From positions 8,924,501 through 8,988,500 of the forward strand of contig JAILWY010000011.1 of NCBI GenBank assembly GCA_022113835.1: 64,000 nt of DNA, read 5' to 3'. The DNA is from Atopsyche davidsoni. Lineage: Eukaryota > Arthropoda > Insecta > Trichoptera > Hydrobiosidae. The translations under genes were made by a program, and so were the position numbers. This document shows positions 33,641 through 46,325 of the stretch, one piece after another. The notes under the pieces were generated by a model. It searched no databases. It was not told the origin of the DNA and saw only the letters and a program-made list of their open reading frames with translations. Numbering within the stretch: the first letter of the stretch is position 1; each line of letters starts with the position of its first letter.

Positions 33641-36496
33641 TTTTTTTCAGGTTCACGCCTCGCTGGATCACTACTCCAGTTTTCAGGCTCTGCTGGGCGC
33701 ACTCGGGCGTCCTTCGCCAGCCCGTGATTTCTTCAATCGTATTGTTTACAGTCTCGCTTTTTTCCATCGATACGCTTTTTTCGTGACCTTGGAATTCGGC
33801 AGTGTGTTACTCGATGATGGCGATCGAAGCAAAAAATGGCAGATGTGTTATTTTTGCATTGCGTTATACACCCAACGTGGTCTTGTAACAATTCGAATCT
33901 TACCAAAAAATCCAAAGTTTTATAAATTATACACGATGACTCAAAACTCACAGAGTCGCCTCAAAACAATGACTAAATATATTAAATATGTATAGTTAAA
34001 TATTATGTTTTTATTAATTAACCTTGTCTTTCGTGGATCGTAAAGAAAATGTAAACGCGTAATGTCAGATCCGTTATTTGGAAAATTCGTAGAAAATGAT
34101 TCATTTTTATTGACCTTTGAGTGATAATTAATTTAAATATTCTCTGAAATAGCAAAACCCACTCTGGGAAAAACGCTCTTAATAAAGTTAGCGTCATATT
34201 TAAAAAAATGATTAATTCTTCGCTAATAATAATTCTAATACAAAACGTGAATCATACGAATTACATAAAAATTCTCGAAGATCATAAGCAAACGAGGACA
34301 CGGCCTAACACCCAAGAAACACGAAACATCGAAAGCATAATTTATAGTTTTGTATTTCCACATTTCGCGTGTTTTTCATATTGTTGAAAAACACCTGATT
34401 TTAAAATATGTTAGTCGGTATTATTGATATTAAAAAGTAAATTAAAAACTGGATACCTGGCGTAGAGTTAAACACTTCCTCCATAATTATAGTATATCCA
34501 AGTATGTATTACCTAACAACTGCTCTAAGGTCATACATTTTTAATCAAAAAAGCTTTGTGGAAGTCTTAAAAATCAGCTTGCCCAGCGCATAGCAACTGC
34601 GTACCAGCAGCAACATTTTTACTATATATATATTTAATTATATATATGGAGATTAAATTTGATAATTAAGAATCCATAAAACCGCTCATCTTCAAAATGA
34701 TTAAACAAAAAATAAAATAAATTTTGTTAATGATGATTAATGCCAATATTGCAGGATTAATAAAAGATTTGATTTATATATTTATTGCTTAGTATTAATC
34801 GTAATATAAATTATATAACTGACAAATCCGATATATGAAGACTTTTTAGCAGTGGCGCGCTATGAAAGCACTTCTTATTAACATAATTTTAGTACACAGC
34901 AGTGCTTTTCAACCTGTGGGTCGCAAGTTAAAAAAAAGTCTATTGTTTGTAAATTACTGATATAGTTTTATTAAAACCCTAGTTTTAGGGGGTCGCCAGA
35001 TTTTTTTAACTTGCAAAGGGGTCACGTATTAAAGGTTGAAAAACACTGGTATTGCACATGCAAGTCTATTTCGTATACAATATATATTTTTAAGTTATAT
35101 ATTCACACTAAAATGTTTTTTTGTGCATATCAAATGCCTTTACACATACTGTGATATTAAGAATAATATTAATAATTAAATTCGTTTAATTATATATTAA
35201 TATATTTATAGAATAATGAGATAAAACATGCAATAGTATTTAATATGTAATTATTTAAAATTGTCTCTTTAGTTATTTTCTCCGTGACCTATGTCCTCCA
35301 TTTCTGGCGATTTAAAGGTTATTAGTAATAATTAAGTTTTTTATATTAAATAATGAGCTTATACAAATAATTCCAGTACATCATCCTGTGATAAATTAAT
35401 AAATACCATCACACATTAATTTAAATTTCAGATTAATAAAATATTATAATTCAGAAAACTATGTTTAATAGTTATTAACAAAATACTAAGTTATACAACG
35501 ATACGACGTTAATTTTCTAGGCCACTATTTTAATTAAAAATTTAATCAAGAGATAAAACTATACGTAGTTTTTATTATACCCTTGAATGTGGTTAATAAA
35601 ATTTATAAATAAATATAAATGTTATTGAAAAACAGCATTACATTGGATAATAAAGAATGACGTTTTTTCGTTCTTATATGATGGAAAAATACGATATCTA
35701 GTACATTTGATTTTATAATTATTTTTCTCGTCGTTTCACGAGGGAATCTCTTGACTAAAAACACATTGAATACACTTTAAACTTCTTATATTGAGATAGT
35801 CTCACTCTAAGTCTAATTCGACCGCATTTTCGATTTCCACCCACTAGCGCAGATTCCGCATCCACGTAAACTTCCTTCTTCCAATGCCTTTTTTATCGAT
35901 CGATTTATCCTTGGACAATCAGCTGGAGGATGCCATATTTATAATCACGAAAAATGTGCCCAAAATATAAGATATTATGCAGGTGAAGACCAGCGTCAAG
36001 AGTTTTGGGTTTGATTCAACAACGATTCAACAGATCATCATGGGCGCAACATTTTAATAAAATTAATAATTTACAGGCAGCCATTGATGCCTGAAGGTTC
36101 AAAACCAGCCCCTATTTCAATTCTGCGCCAGCTTCAGGGTCTCATCCCCTCCGGGACACGTCGCTTTTGATGATTATGAACACCTAAATAATAAAACAAT
36201 CCAACGCACAGTCGGCCAAAAGCACCAGGCCGGAAAATTTTCGCCCAACCCTCGGGGAAGTCGATTCAATCCCTCAAACATCAAAGCGTGCTAAATATAT
36301 TACGATATTTGAGAAGCCAAATTGGTTTGGAATTCGTTAAATTGAATATGTCCGTGTGACCGCATGACCTATTGAATTTATGGAGTAGTGGACTTGGGAT
36401 GCTCTGGAAGTACGTGGAGTGATTTTGCACATGGAGTAACATATCTAAAGAACTATATAATCATGATATTTAACTATATAAAATATCCCGGGGACT
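33641..36496. other. AT-rich DNA without recognised gene
   Basis: An open frame at 33650-33995 follows an acceptor-like poly-T/CAG but has no start codon or family match. A small hAT-like element is at 34900-35048. A GC-moderate stretch at 36060-36290 is unidentified. Confidence 0.5.
34900..35048. mobile_element. Small hAT-like non-autonomous element
   Basis: CAGTGCTTTTCAACCTGTGG at the left end and its inverted partner (CAGTGTTTTTCAACCTTTAA on the minus strand) at the right end bound 149 bp, with GGGTCGC and GGGGTCACG just inside, as is common in hAT-type MITEs. The 8-bp flanks (GTACACAG, GTATTGCA) agree only partly, so the duplication has decayed. Confidence 0.65.
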
Positions 36497-36595
36497 ACAC
36501 TTTTTTCCCCATAGAAAACCATGAAAACTTAGCATCAGTGAAACGGTCGCCAACCTCATCTGATGAGAGGCACTTGGTGAAGAAGAATATTTAAT
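36497..36595 (+). repeat. LINE-tail repeat box
   Basis: CCCCATAGAAAACCATGAAA followed by AAACGGTCGCCAACCTCATC, TGATGAGAGGCAC and GAAGAAGAATATTTAA. Same order as the copies at 24.9 kb and 61.2 kb. Confidence 0.65.
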
Positions 36596-38519
36596 GCTGC
36601 TCATATCAGACTTTGTAGTACCGACAAGCAATAAATAACATTGTGTTTTTTATATGTTTTTACTATAGTTTTATAAAAAATATAAAAACATAAAATTATG
36701 CTGAAAAGATAAGTAATACGATATTTTATAATTAGTGTGAGATGAGTTCAATTTTAAGGATTTACATCGTATACGCAATATAGATTTATTTTGATATAAA
36801 CTGAAATAACTTCAGTAAAAAATATTATTCAGATTATGGTAGATTTTGAACCAAATAATATTAAATAGCGAAAAACTGATTATGAATTGAAATAATTAAA
36901 GAATTCTTGAGAGACCTTTATCCAGCAGAGAAATGTTGCCGGTAGACATTAGCTGTGACTCGGTTATTGGGTTTAATAAAGTTTTTGCGATTCTTGTTTG
37001 TTTTATTCTTCATGCTATATTACAAAAAAACCTAACCTACAAAAAAAAAAATATTTATATACGAGTATATATAGTATATATTATATAATATATATTAAAT
37101 ATAGTAGGTCCGTTAATTATTATTTAAATATGTACACGTGACGGCTGTGAAACAATATAAGTTAATCATACAATATCTTTATGAGTTGGTCTGTACATAC
37201 ACATAGAAAATAGTATATACAGGGTGATTTATATAAATAAAAATATATTTATTAAACTAGTTTAATTTTAAATATTCCGTATTGAATAAAACTTAAACTA
37301 AACGTTTTTCCTTTTGAGGGCTTTTGAGAAGATTTTCCAATAAAGTAGATAAAAAATTTTAAATGTCGTTATCTCCAAGACCTTGGCTATTCATATCTGC
37401 AGTAACAGTATGAATAACATCAGTTTAGAATTTGTATGTCATGATAAATATTCAACCAGCATATAGTAAATATATTTATTTTGAAATACTATCAATTTGC
37501 TCTTATCTGGTGGTCCAAAGAGTTATGGCGTCTTTAAATAATTTTCGTCGCACGAATTGTGTACGTTTTATTATTTATTACGTATTGCATGCGATGCTAC
37601 GTAAATCACCCGGTGTATAATATATACAGCGCGCCCGCAAACTACTTGTATTATGGAGCGAATGTTTGTTCGGAAGATGCTGCGGGGGAAGTCAACCCCA
37701 CCTGGATGTTTGTCTTCCGTTGGTGTCAGGTAACTCTGGGGAATAACCCCAGCATAGCCCTGGCGTAACAATGGAATAACCTCAACGTGTTTACTAATAA
37801 TTAATGTATGTTAAAACACAGTTAATACATGGCAATGGCGAATTAATTAATTATAGTAAGTTGCTTGCAGAACTAAAGTTTTCGATATCAAAACATTGCT
37901 AATATAATTACGAAAAAAATATTTATGCATAAACCTATGTTCAAGTAAAAAAAAATATTTTAATTTGTGAAAATCATTTTGTAAAAATTAAAAAAAAAAT
38001 AAGCACACAGTTTTAAAACGGTTTTTAAAAAAAAAATGTTTTTTTACAAAAATCGTGCTTACAAAAGAATGAATATAATTTATAGAGTGGATTAATTAAT
38101 TTAAAAAAAAATTACACCAAAAAAACCAAATATTTTTTTTATAACTTTATGCACTTTTTAAATTATGTCAACATTAAAAATTTTAATTCACCATTTTTTG
38201 TTTGTAAGTATATTAATTTGATACACAGTTATTATAAGCTTAAGCTTTACAAATCAATTGACTCTCATTCTTGGAACTTCTCTCATAAGCTTTATACGCA
38301 ATTCGCAAAAATATAAACATCAAAAAATCATTGCCCAGAAACAAAAATAATATACACAGAATCTTGCTGGGGTGGAAATATAAATTAAAAGAAGCCACAC
38401 AGCCTTTGGGTTTGCAGTATTTTTTTATGTATTGTTTAAGCATTTAGACACGATGTCTGCGTTGTTTTACACGCGTGATAAATATCACAACGCGAATATA
38501 ACCTAAAAACACGTCAGAA
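36596..38519. other. AT-rich intergenic DNA
   Basis: No gene seen. TACAGGGTGATTTATA at about 37220 resembles a single Tc1-like end. Long A/T homopolymer runs at 37945-38060. Confidence 0.5.
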
Positions 38520-38589
38520 TTGCGTTGCAACGTAAGAATAAAAGCCTGTATTTACAAGTCGAATCAAAATACACACAGACTGTGCAGCC

Positions 38590-38950
38590 TTCACCTGCGG
38601 GGGGAGGACGAGCGTGTCGCGTGTTTTGATCCTGACAAACTCACCTGGGAGAACTGCTCTGCGTCAGAGCGCGGCCAGCTGCTGAGGCTCCAGGCCGGTT
38701 CACTCCTCGGAGGCTGCGCCGACTCCTCGGGGGCTTCAGCAGCGCGAGTCTTCAGGACCTTTCAGCGCTTTTCAGGGTGGCTGGTCCCGAGTGCAGCGTG
38801 CGTGTCTCGAATCAATCTGGAATCGGGAGGCTGCGCGCCTGCGCTCTTGCCGCCCTCCCCGGGCCGTCCCCCCCTCCCCTCCCGCACCCCCTCCCCTGCC
38901 CCCACCCCTTCCCCTGCCCCCCCTCCCCTCCACCCCACCCCCCTGCGTTG
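38590..38950 (+). other. GC-rich island ending in a C-rich low-complexity tract
   Basis: An abrupt GC-rich patch in AT-rich DNA with a long open frame lacking an ATG. Its last 90 bases (38855-38945) are almost pure pyrimidine (CCCCTCCCC-type). The predicted peptide is Pro-rich low complexity and I recognise no domain, so I do not call it a gene. It could be a promoter/5' exon or part of a repeat. Confidence 0.35.
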
Positions 38951-39065
38951 TCAGGGTTACCTTCCGACCACAAATGGAGGACAGACAAAATTGGAAACGT
39001 GTTTTTTTTCAACTCGTGCAAGCGCGCTCTATAAAGAAAACCTTGCATATTTTAATTTTTTTATA

Positions 39066-39137
39066 AATATTTTTAATGCATCGAATACATGTTGGTTTAG
39101 TAAAACAAAAACTGCTAGTAATCGTGTATTTTTTTTT
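39066..39137 (-). mobile_element. Fragment of the Tc1-like family (internal end region)
   Basis: ATGTTGGTTTAGTAAAACAA and the following AAACTGCTAGTAATCGTGTA match, with a few changes, the sequence directly inside the TIR of the element at 39377 (TTGTTGGTTCAGTAAAACAA). The shared upstream word ATATTTTTAATGCA at both sites suggests local duplication. Confidence 0.55.
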
Positions 39138-39224
39138 GAAGATATTAAATATTTTTTAGGTTGGCCTCCGCACATTGGTTCATATGTAGAGTATGATTGT
39201 TAAAAATTATCGATTAATGGATGT

Positions 39225-39298
39225 GATTCGTTAGTACAATGGTCAGTACACCGGCCATGTAAGCCTGGGGGATGTGGGTTCAAATCCCACACAAATCA
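39225..39298 (+). tRNA. tRNA-Thr(TGT)-like cloverleaf, probable pseudogene or SINE head
   Basis: Folds as acceptor GATTCGT/ACAAATC (6 of 7 pairs), D stem GTAC/GTAC with AATGGTCA loop, anticodon stem CCGGC/GCCTG (4 of 5), loop CATGTAA and T arm GTGGG-TTCAAAT-CCCAC (5 of 5). The anticodon by position is TGT, but the invariant T33 is A and the variable loop has one extra base. It lies between fragments of a Tc1-like element. A degraded tRNA or tRNA-derived SINE is likelier than a working gene. Confidence 0.5.
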
Positions 39299-39376
39299 CG
39301 ATGATATTTTTCTGAGAAATCATCTTCTATGTATGAACTAATGTACCTAATCATATTAGTAAAAATATTTTTAATG

Positions 39377-39915
39377 CAGTATGTCCAAAAAGAGTATCGG
39401 GTATTTGTTGGTTCAGTAAAACAAAAACTACTTGTAATCAAGCATTTTTTTTTTTTGTTGATTATAAGAATACAAAATGGAAGTTTTTTTCAAAATGGTG
39501 ACCGTTACGCTGCTGGCACTCTTCTAATCTGGAACGAAGATTTTCCTGATAACATGCTGACACATTGCCTTCGATATTGCTGCCCCATTTCTGACCTGAT
39601 GTTTTATTTCAATTCCGTTAGGTTCGTCAGATTATTCGCATAAACCCTACTTTTAAGGTATCCCCATACGAAATAGTCAAGAGGGCTAAGGTCGGGGCTT
39701 CTGGGAGGCCAGTTGATGTTACCTCTACGTGAAATGACCTTATTAGGGAATAATTCGTTAACAGCTTCGATTGATTGATTGGATGTATGGCAAGTGTCTT
39801 GTTGGAACCACGTTTTTGAGTTGAAACCTTGAAACCTTGGGCCCAAAAATTTTCGCATCGTATCGCAATATCGGTCACTATTCACATTCACCCGATTCTC
39901 TTTTTGGATACCCTA
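39377..39915 (-). mobile_element. Tc1/mariner-superfamily element (copy B)
   Basis: Same family as copy A, inverted. Ends read CAGTATGTCCAAAAAGAGTA at 39377 and, on the minus strand, TAGGGTATCCAAAAAGAGAA from 39915. On the minus strand frames contain WPPRSPDLSPLDYFVWGYLK and SRVYANNLTN, keeping the conserved proline of the motif that copy A has lost, plus the same HPINQSKLLTNYSLI remnant. 539 bp; frameshifted and N-terminally deleted. Confidence 0.8.
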
Positions 39916-39939
39916 TAAAACATATAAATCTATAAAGAT

Positions 39940-40432
39940 TCTCCAAATGTTATGTCGTCTCAGTTTTCATATATGGAGTCGAAGCCTTGTCCCTCAACAG
40001 TATTAAACTATCAACAGATAAATTCTATAAACGAAAACAATGGTTGGTAACAGAGAGTTGATTAACAACTTTAATATTTAGGTATTTGGGCAGTTGGTTG
40101 AATGAGAACTGGGATCTTAACCAGGAAATTAAAGTAAAGATTTAGACTGCACGCAGTACGTTTAATAATTTGAGGAAAGTACTGTTCTCAAGAGATATGT
40201 TACTAAATGTTCACTAAATGTTATGTCATCTCAGTTTTCCTTTATGGAGTCGAAGCTTGGACACTCAAGACAGCTACTGTGCAAAGAATTGAAGCGACAG
40301 AAATGTAAATCCATAAGATACCATGGGTTGACCATGTCACTGGCTAGAAATCTGAATTGAGACTGGTCCAGTATACAGATATGTTTGAGAAAATGTTCAC
40401 CAACCTCCTATGAGGAGAAGAAATATAAATAA
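39940..40432 (+). mobile_element. LINE 3'-end fragments (two overlapping copies) with tail box
   Basis: TATGTC(G/A)TCTCAGTTTTC followed by TATGGAGTCGAAGC occurs at 39951-39985 and again at 40222-40257, the reverse-transcriptase C-terminal region of a LINE in two partial copies. The second runs through AAGATACCATGGGTTGACCA to CTGGTCCAG, ATATGTTTGAGAAAATG and the tail box CACCAACCTCCTATGAGGAG at 40401-40420. Stops throughout. Confidence 0.6.
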
Positions 40433-43400
40433 AACTCATATCGATTTTTCAATAACCTCTCTCAAAAGATATCGGTCAAGGGCGACGAGGGTATCTTTGT
40501 CTCACTGGAAAAAGTTTGTTTTTATACTTACGTGCTCAGTTTCTTCAAGGTGTTTATTTATATATTTTTTAAGGGCTGCTGGGACAACTTGGGTCAGCCC
40601 TGTGTGATTTGTGTGAAGCCGTGCAAATGGAGCGAGTTTAATTGGGATGTCTGGCACCACGAGGGTCAGCGAGCTGTCTCTCTATACTGTTTAATTAGCT
40701 TGGTTCTATACATTAGGCAGAGCCCACGAAGCGTGAACTGCCTCTGGGCTTGTTGAGTAGTACTCCGTCTATCTTCCACTGCTTCCTTGATTGAGTACGG
40801 CAGATATAAACTTGAACTCACAAGAGTTCACCTTTCTACCTGGTGGGTCAAGTACATATAATTACATACAAAAAACCAAATTCCTGCAATACGAAAATAA
40901 TGCGTAGAATCACAAAGATTTCCAGACTAGCCTGAACAAACAATCCGAATAAAAATTATCGTAAACTGCCTTCTGTTGATATATCGTGGTTCTAGGAGTA
41001 TTTTGAGTATATAATTTTTAATTATTTTACGTGATTGTTAGGAAAGTATAGAGGCAGACAAGTGTTCCCATAAAAGTCCTTATTAAACGATAATAATGTA
41101 AAGAAGATTCTTGAACTAAATCTTATCACGCGATCCTGGCACGAAGTCAGTATTAACTGCACGCTCTTGCATGACCTAATTCACTGGGAAATTCATATTG
41201 TACTGGTAACAAAACACTATTAAGTAACTCGCCTCTGTGCTAGATTGCAACTCGATTATTATTGGGTATTTTTTAATATGTCTGCATTTTTCAACCATGC
41301 AGGTCATGAGGACCCATCAATGGTCTCAGGCCCCTTAAGTGTTTTAATATATAATAAATTTCCGCCATTTTATTTTAATTACTCAGAAAAGGTTTCATCT
41401 CGTCAAAGTTCGCCAGTAATAATTTATATACGATATCCACATATTTCTCATGATGCGATATTGAATATTTGAGCAATGCATACTTGAAGAGTGCGTGCAA
41501 ATATTGAAAGCACAAGAGTAACAATTTCACCATTAAATTATGTATTTTTACCCAAAAATATAAACGTATCGATTCACGCAAGATGTGACAAAAAAATCAC
41601 TGAAAAAAATTCACACATTTACTTTTACTGTCGCTGACAAAAAATGCTCGCGAGTCATCAAATATTTATGAATCAAATGCAAATTAAAAAGTTTACTTAA
41701 CAACATTTTCTTGATATCAGATTTTTAGTCTTACAGTGTAACTTCCTAGCCTTTTGGCTATACACATATGTTTCTTTAGTGGAAAAAAATCAAGGCAATT
41801 GGTGGTTTGATGACTTTTGAACCATTTCCTGTGAGTAATCATATCCTGACAATACAAACGCATAAAGTAGTTTGATTTAAGATTAATAATAACCGCATAT
41901 AGGAACATGTGGTCAGTGACGTATATTATTTTGTAAAAACCATACTTTGTTTATCCAAAAAGTTAAAATTAATTAATAATAATAAACTGTACGCATTACC
42001 TGAATTCTTTGAATTCTCGAGAAAAGTTCTACCACATGAGTGTTTCAGGTTTCTCAGAATACTAATAATTGAATTTTATATTTTTTTATGTCTTAAAGTA
42101 ATGTTTCAAGGAAACAAAACCTGATAATAAATCCGATCTCTCCGTCGTAACTATGTGGCAGTTTACTTATAACATACTTCAAAGGAGGTTTAAGTATACT
42201 CGGATTGTTTAATCAACGTTGCTTACTCAACTAAACCAGACAAAATGAAATTTTTGTAAGGTATATACGACGCCAGGTTTTTATTACAAGAAATGTTGGA
42301 TAAGGCAAGCTGCTATATTTTAATAAAAAAGAAGCCTTAGGGTTTTAATATGCACTGATTATTTGGTTTATATGACGTAAAACAGGTTTAGTAAAAACAC
42401 CTGCAAGGTTTATTAGTAAAACGATGAGTGTATTTACGAATACCACAAGCATTAAAAGATGTTGCATTTGCATTCATCTGCGACTTAAAAGAGTTTTGAT
42501 TATGATATATAGATTATTTGAAACCTGTGGCACTACTATGAGATACAAAATTCAATATTTGGAAACACCAGGAAAGTGCTAGACTTTTCTGCCGCCAACG
42601 TGGTCAAGAGCGGTCGCGTAAAAACAGAACATCGATACACTTTTGGCAGCGGATATGTTTACTTACAAAGTTAAGCCGCAGTGTGACAATAAACAACTTG
42701 ATACAAAGGTAGTTCTACAAGGCCAACCAAACCAATAACCGTGTATAAAACCATGAAAAATTAACGTCACAGTCTCGTCATTTTAATTTTTCTTAGTGTT
42801 AATTTTAATCAATTTTAATTATTCTTTGGTTTTATTACTTTTTACAGGGTACCACAAAATGAATTCTGATACAATCATCAAAGTAATTAATTGAAATATT
42901 TATTTCCTTGTGCGCTTTCGTTTGAATGGTAATAAATATAAATACAACTTTCGATTATCCGTAATGATACGGATAATGAAGATCAGCTTCATTGGTATTC
43001 TCGTTTCCTTGAAATTATCTTATGTCATTACTTTATGGAGAATGCCTTGGATTCTGCCTTTTAAATTCCCATCTTTATGTAATAGCATAACAACTCTCAG
43101 CTCTCTCCATTCTGCTGCTTGTGCATGGCTGCCAATCTGTGCCCTGGGTGTATGTAAAGGACCGGTAATGTAATAGTGGACTGTTTTCTAGAAGTACCTT
43201 GTAAGGTATTGTTTCTGCAGCCTGCATATATATATTTATATATAAAATTAACCTTTGAGTTAATTAGTTAAAAAAAAACAATCTTAATACTTAAATAACT
43301 AATATTATTAATTTTAATTACTAGATATAATAATGAAAACAATAAAAGAAACACTATTTTACGATTTCCTGCATAGTGCATAAATGCAGGGACCGTAGCA

Positions 43401-44805
43401 CTTCGTCTTTACAAAAGCACAATCCGCCATTATTAAAGTTCGGATAATCAATATTTCGTACTTATATTAACTCTTCATTGTTCTATAATATATTTTAATA
43501 TAATTAGATGAGTTTCGAAAAATTCACCCCTGCCTATCTACACCTCTCAATACCCATAAATTAATGATTTATTCCATTTTCCCTGATTGGGTTTTGCCAT
43601 GAGTTTTCAAATCCTTTATATCCTCCACCATTTTTTTTATTTTTCAAGGTCACCTCTTTCACTGTAGTTTTATTTATTTAATAACCACAACAATTTATAT
43701 ACACACACAAGTAGCATACCTGTATTTCAGGTGCGTTCATATCCACTCAGTAATTAATTTCGGTTTTATTTGCGCCATTTTTTACTTCGGTTGCAACGTG
43801 TTGCCATTTTGTAAATTGGTGTTGTAAATTGTTGAAATGTGAATAAACAAAACACAGGTGTGTTGCCAGTGCAAAAAATAATATATCCTTTCAAGATGGT
43901 CGCGGGTCATAGACATATTCAACCCAAGACAATAGATCGTTGTTTTATTATCGTATGCATTTTATATCTTGATCATAAATAATATAATTAACTAATCATC
44001 TTCGTTGCAACCATTTTTTCTTTTTAGAAGGCCACTTATATATAAGCGTTTTTTTTTTTTGTAATCCAACACTGTTGTAGCTCTTTTCAGCTTGGCTGAA
44101 TAGAGCCCAAAAGACTCACCATATTAATTCTGTCTTTAATGGATCAGAAGTGATAAAAGGTGAACAGAAATTATTAGGGAGTTGAGCGGTGTTAGTTAAA
44201 TGAAAAACTAATAAAATAATAATAAAAATTTGATGGCATTTTTGAAGGGTATATGTCACATTAAATGCTCGTAATCATCTAGACATTTGGCTGTTCATAT
44301 TTTTTGTTAAAATCACTACTCATCCTGATTCCTATAAATGTTGAATCATAGCAATTGTGAATTAATTTTATTGATTAATATATCGTTTGCTTTATTTTCA
44401 ATCGCCGAGCACAGCGCAATTGCTTCTAAACGCTTTACCTTTGAAGCATCGCTATATTTCTGTTAAAGAATAATAAAAATGATGCAAATGCAAAGTATAT
44501 TAGTTACTAACAAATACCATTAGAAATCCTGTGCATACGTTGAAATAATTTTATTTATATTATTTTGTAGTGTTTTGAATACAAAAAGGAAATTGAAAAA
44601 CTATTTTTAAAATCAGCTTTGCATTTTCTGTTTTTCCGCGTTCACTGATTAAAATTGTTATTGTTACAAATAAATTATTTTTTAATTTTTTTTTGCATTG
44701 TTTTAATTTCACGCCTTACTAAATATTCCCACAGAATTGGGTGGCAATTTGCAATTTCAATAAAAATTCAATCAGGACTTGATTATTTTCACGATGTGAT
44801 GACAC
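40433..44805. other. AT-rich intergenic DNA without recognised gene
   Basis: Short open frames near 40570-40756, 41245-41472 and 42910-43173 have no ATG context plus family match that I can support. A repeat related to 59115-59220 lies at about 44068-44165 (AGAGCCCA, GAC(T/C)C(A/G)CCATATT, AATGGATCAG). Confidence 0.5.
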
Positions 44806-44809
44806 GAAT

Positions 44810-44882
44810 CAGCTGACTTCGATCAGCTGTTCCCGGCGAGCCCGGGAGGATCAGCTGATGCTGGTCCACTCCAGCCTCAGTC
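44810..44882 (+). promoter_or_regulatory. Cluster of three CAGCTG E-boxes before an Inr-like TCAGTC
   Basis: ATCAGCTG occurs at 44808-44815, 44822-44829 and 44850-44857, in a GC-rich patch within AT-rich DNA, followed by TCAGTC at 44877-44882. From the A at 44879, positions +28 to +32 read CGATA, four of five DPE matches. No open frame follows directly, so the target transcript, if any, is unknown. Confidence 0.35.
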
Positions 44883-45082
44883 GGCAGCTACAGGAGCTCA
44901 GAAAACGATAAGCACCCTACACACGTTGCGACACATCCGACGACCTGATTGCAACTGACCTCAAACCATATAAAATACCCAAATAAAATTGCAGATTGCA
45001 AGTTGCGTCGCTGCGTGTATAACCGGCTTATCAATCGAATCACCATCAGAATCATTTTCAATATAGATAACAATTTGCGAAA

Positions 45083-45120
45083 ACTGTAGAGGAGTGGGTT
45101 CGAATCCCGCAAGTGTCGTG
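45083..45120 (+). repeat. tRNA-like T-arm/B-box remnant
   Basis: GTGGGTTCGAATCCCGC (45090-45106) forms a T-arm and is followed by AAGTGTCGTG. The same ending (GGTGTCGCG) follows the box at 63938-63975, so both are ends of one tRNA-derived family. Confidence 0.45.
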
Positions 45121-45360
45121 TAAAAGCATTTTTCATCGTATCGTATATGAATCGATTTCCTAAAAATTGTATACACTATCGATTAACTAAAAATATATAA
45201 TTTACATATTAACTGAATTGAATTAAAAGCAAATGAAAAATACTTGTGTGCATCGCTATTATATAATATATTACACACATACAGGTTTGTTAAATAAATT
45301 ATATTTAAGTAATCGTTTTGCACATGCATGTAGCAAATTGAAGTCTCACTCGGTTATAAA

Positions 45361-45426
45361 GGCAGTGTAGTTCAATTGGTTAGAGTACCGGAACGCGGTA
45401 GCCGAAATTGTGTAGATTCAAACAAT
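45361..45426 (+). repeat. tRNA-like pseudogene
   Basis: TAGTTCAATTGGTTAGAGTA provides an A box and D arm, then CCGGAACGCGGTAGCCG an anticodon-arm-like piece, then GTAGATTCAAAC a degenerate B box. No acceptor stem closes. Confidence 0.45.
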
Positions 45427-46082
45427 TAATAAAAAAAAATTGTATGGGTTAAAGCAGATTAACTATTATTTTGTTGATTAAGGTTTCAGAGATCGGAATT
45501 TTTTTTATTGCTGTATTTGCTGGAAGTCAAAAAAAATATATGACCGCAAATATTTCCGTTATGTGACGTAATTTATATGATAATAATGTTTTGGTAATTT
45601 TTTTTGATAACGCATGCAGAAGAATTGAGAAATTCGAGGACAAACTGTGACGTGCAGTCTGCTCGATCAATACAGCATTGCATGCCCCAAAATATATTTT
45701 AAGCACACTATTCGTGAAAAGTGATGTGCGTCATCACTGATATATTATAATTAAATGCGAATATCGTAACCGCTCTTTGATTGGTGGAAAAACTATGAAT
45801 TCTCATTATTAAGTTTTGCGAAATCAGAATTTGGCAACCGGATTATTAATTTACAAATTATAATGTTAATAAGTTAGAAGATCCAGTCCAGAGCTTCAGA
45901 AACCTGTCTGTGAAGACCTTTGTTACAGGAAAATGTTTGTTTCGTAAGATATTTATGAATATTCACACAAATATATTATACTTGACATTTTAGTTTTGGT
46001 ACTGAGGCCACTTTCAGTCAGATCAGTCGGATCAGAACAAAGTTGTTATTTTTTACTTCTTTTTTACTTAAGTTTTTTACTG

Positions 46083-46112
46083 CTGAATATGGTCTCAGTA
46101 CCGGGACCGAAA
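46083..46112 (+). other. Hairpin motif CTGAATA-T-GGTCTC/GGGACC-GAAA (copy)
   Basis: CTGAATA, spacer T, 6-bp stem with one T/G wobble around AGTACC, then GAAACGT. It is followed at 46128-46170 by a word (CCAAGTCCACTACTCCATTA) that also occurs at 63388-63407, which marks a longer repeat. Confidence 0.5.
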
Positions 46113-46325
46113 CGTGGGAAGATTCAAAACATTCCAAGTCCACTACTCCATTACCTATCCTTTACACACGGTCAAGGTCATGTAAAAGCAACAGATTTAT
46201 TATTCTCATTGAAGAGTGCTTTCATCTGTCATAAAAAATTGGGATGCTCCAACACAAAATCAATCAAAGCAGGATAAAAGTTATGCAAGCGGTGGAACCT
46301 ACTCTTTTTATATTGAATTTTTATA

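Noticed and set aside
33650..33995. Open frame after an acceptor-like T tract at the end of the tandem array
   Set aside because: No ATG, no donor or partner exon, no recognisable family, and the second half is AT-driven low-quality sequence.
40565..40756. Cysteine-containing open frame that could be an exon
   Set aside because: A plausible acceptor (TTTTTTAAG) is weak, no donor or neighbouring exon fits, and no domain is recognised.
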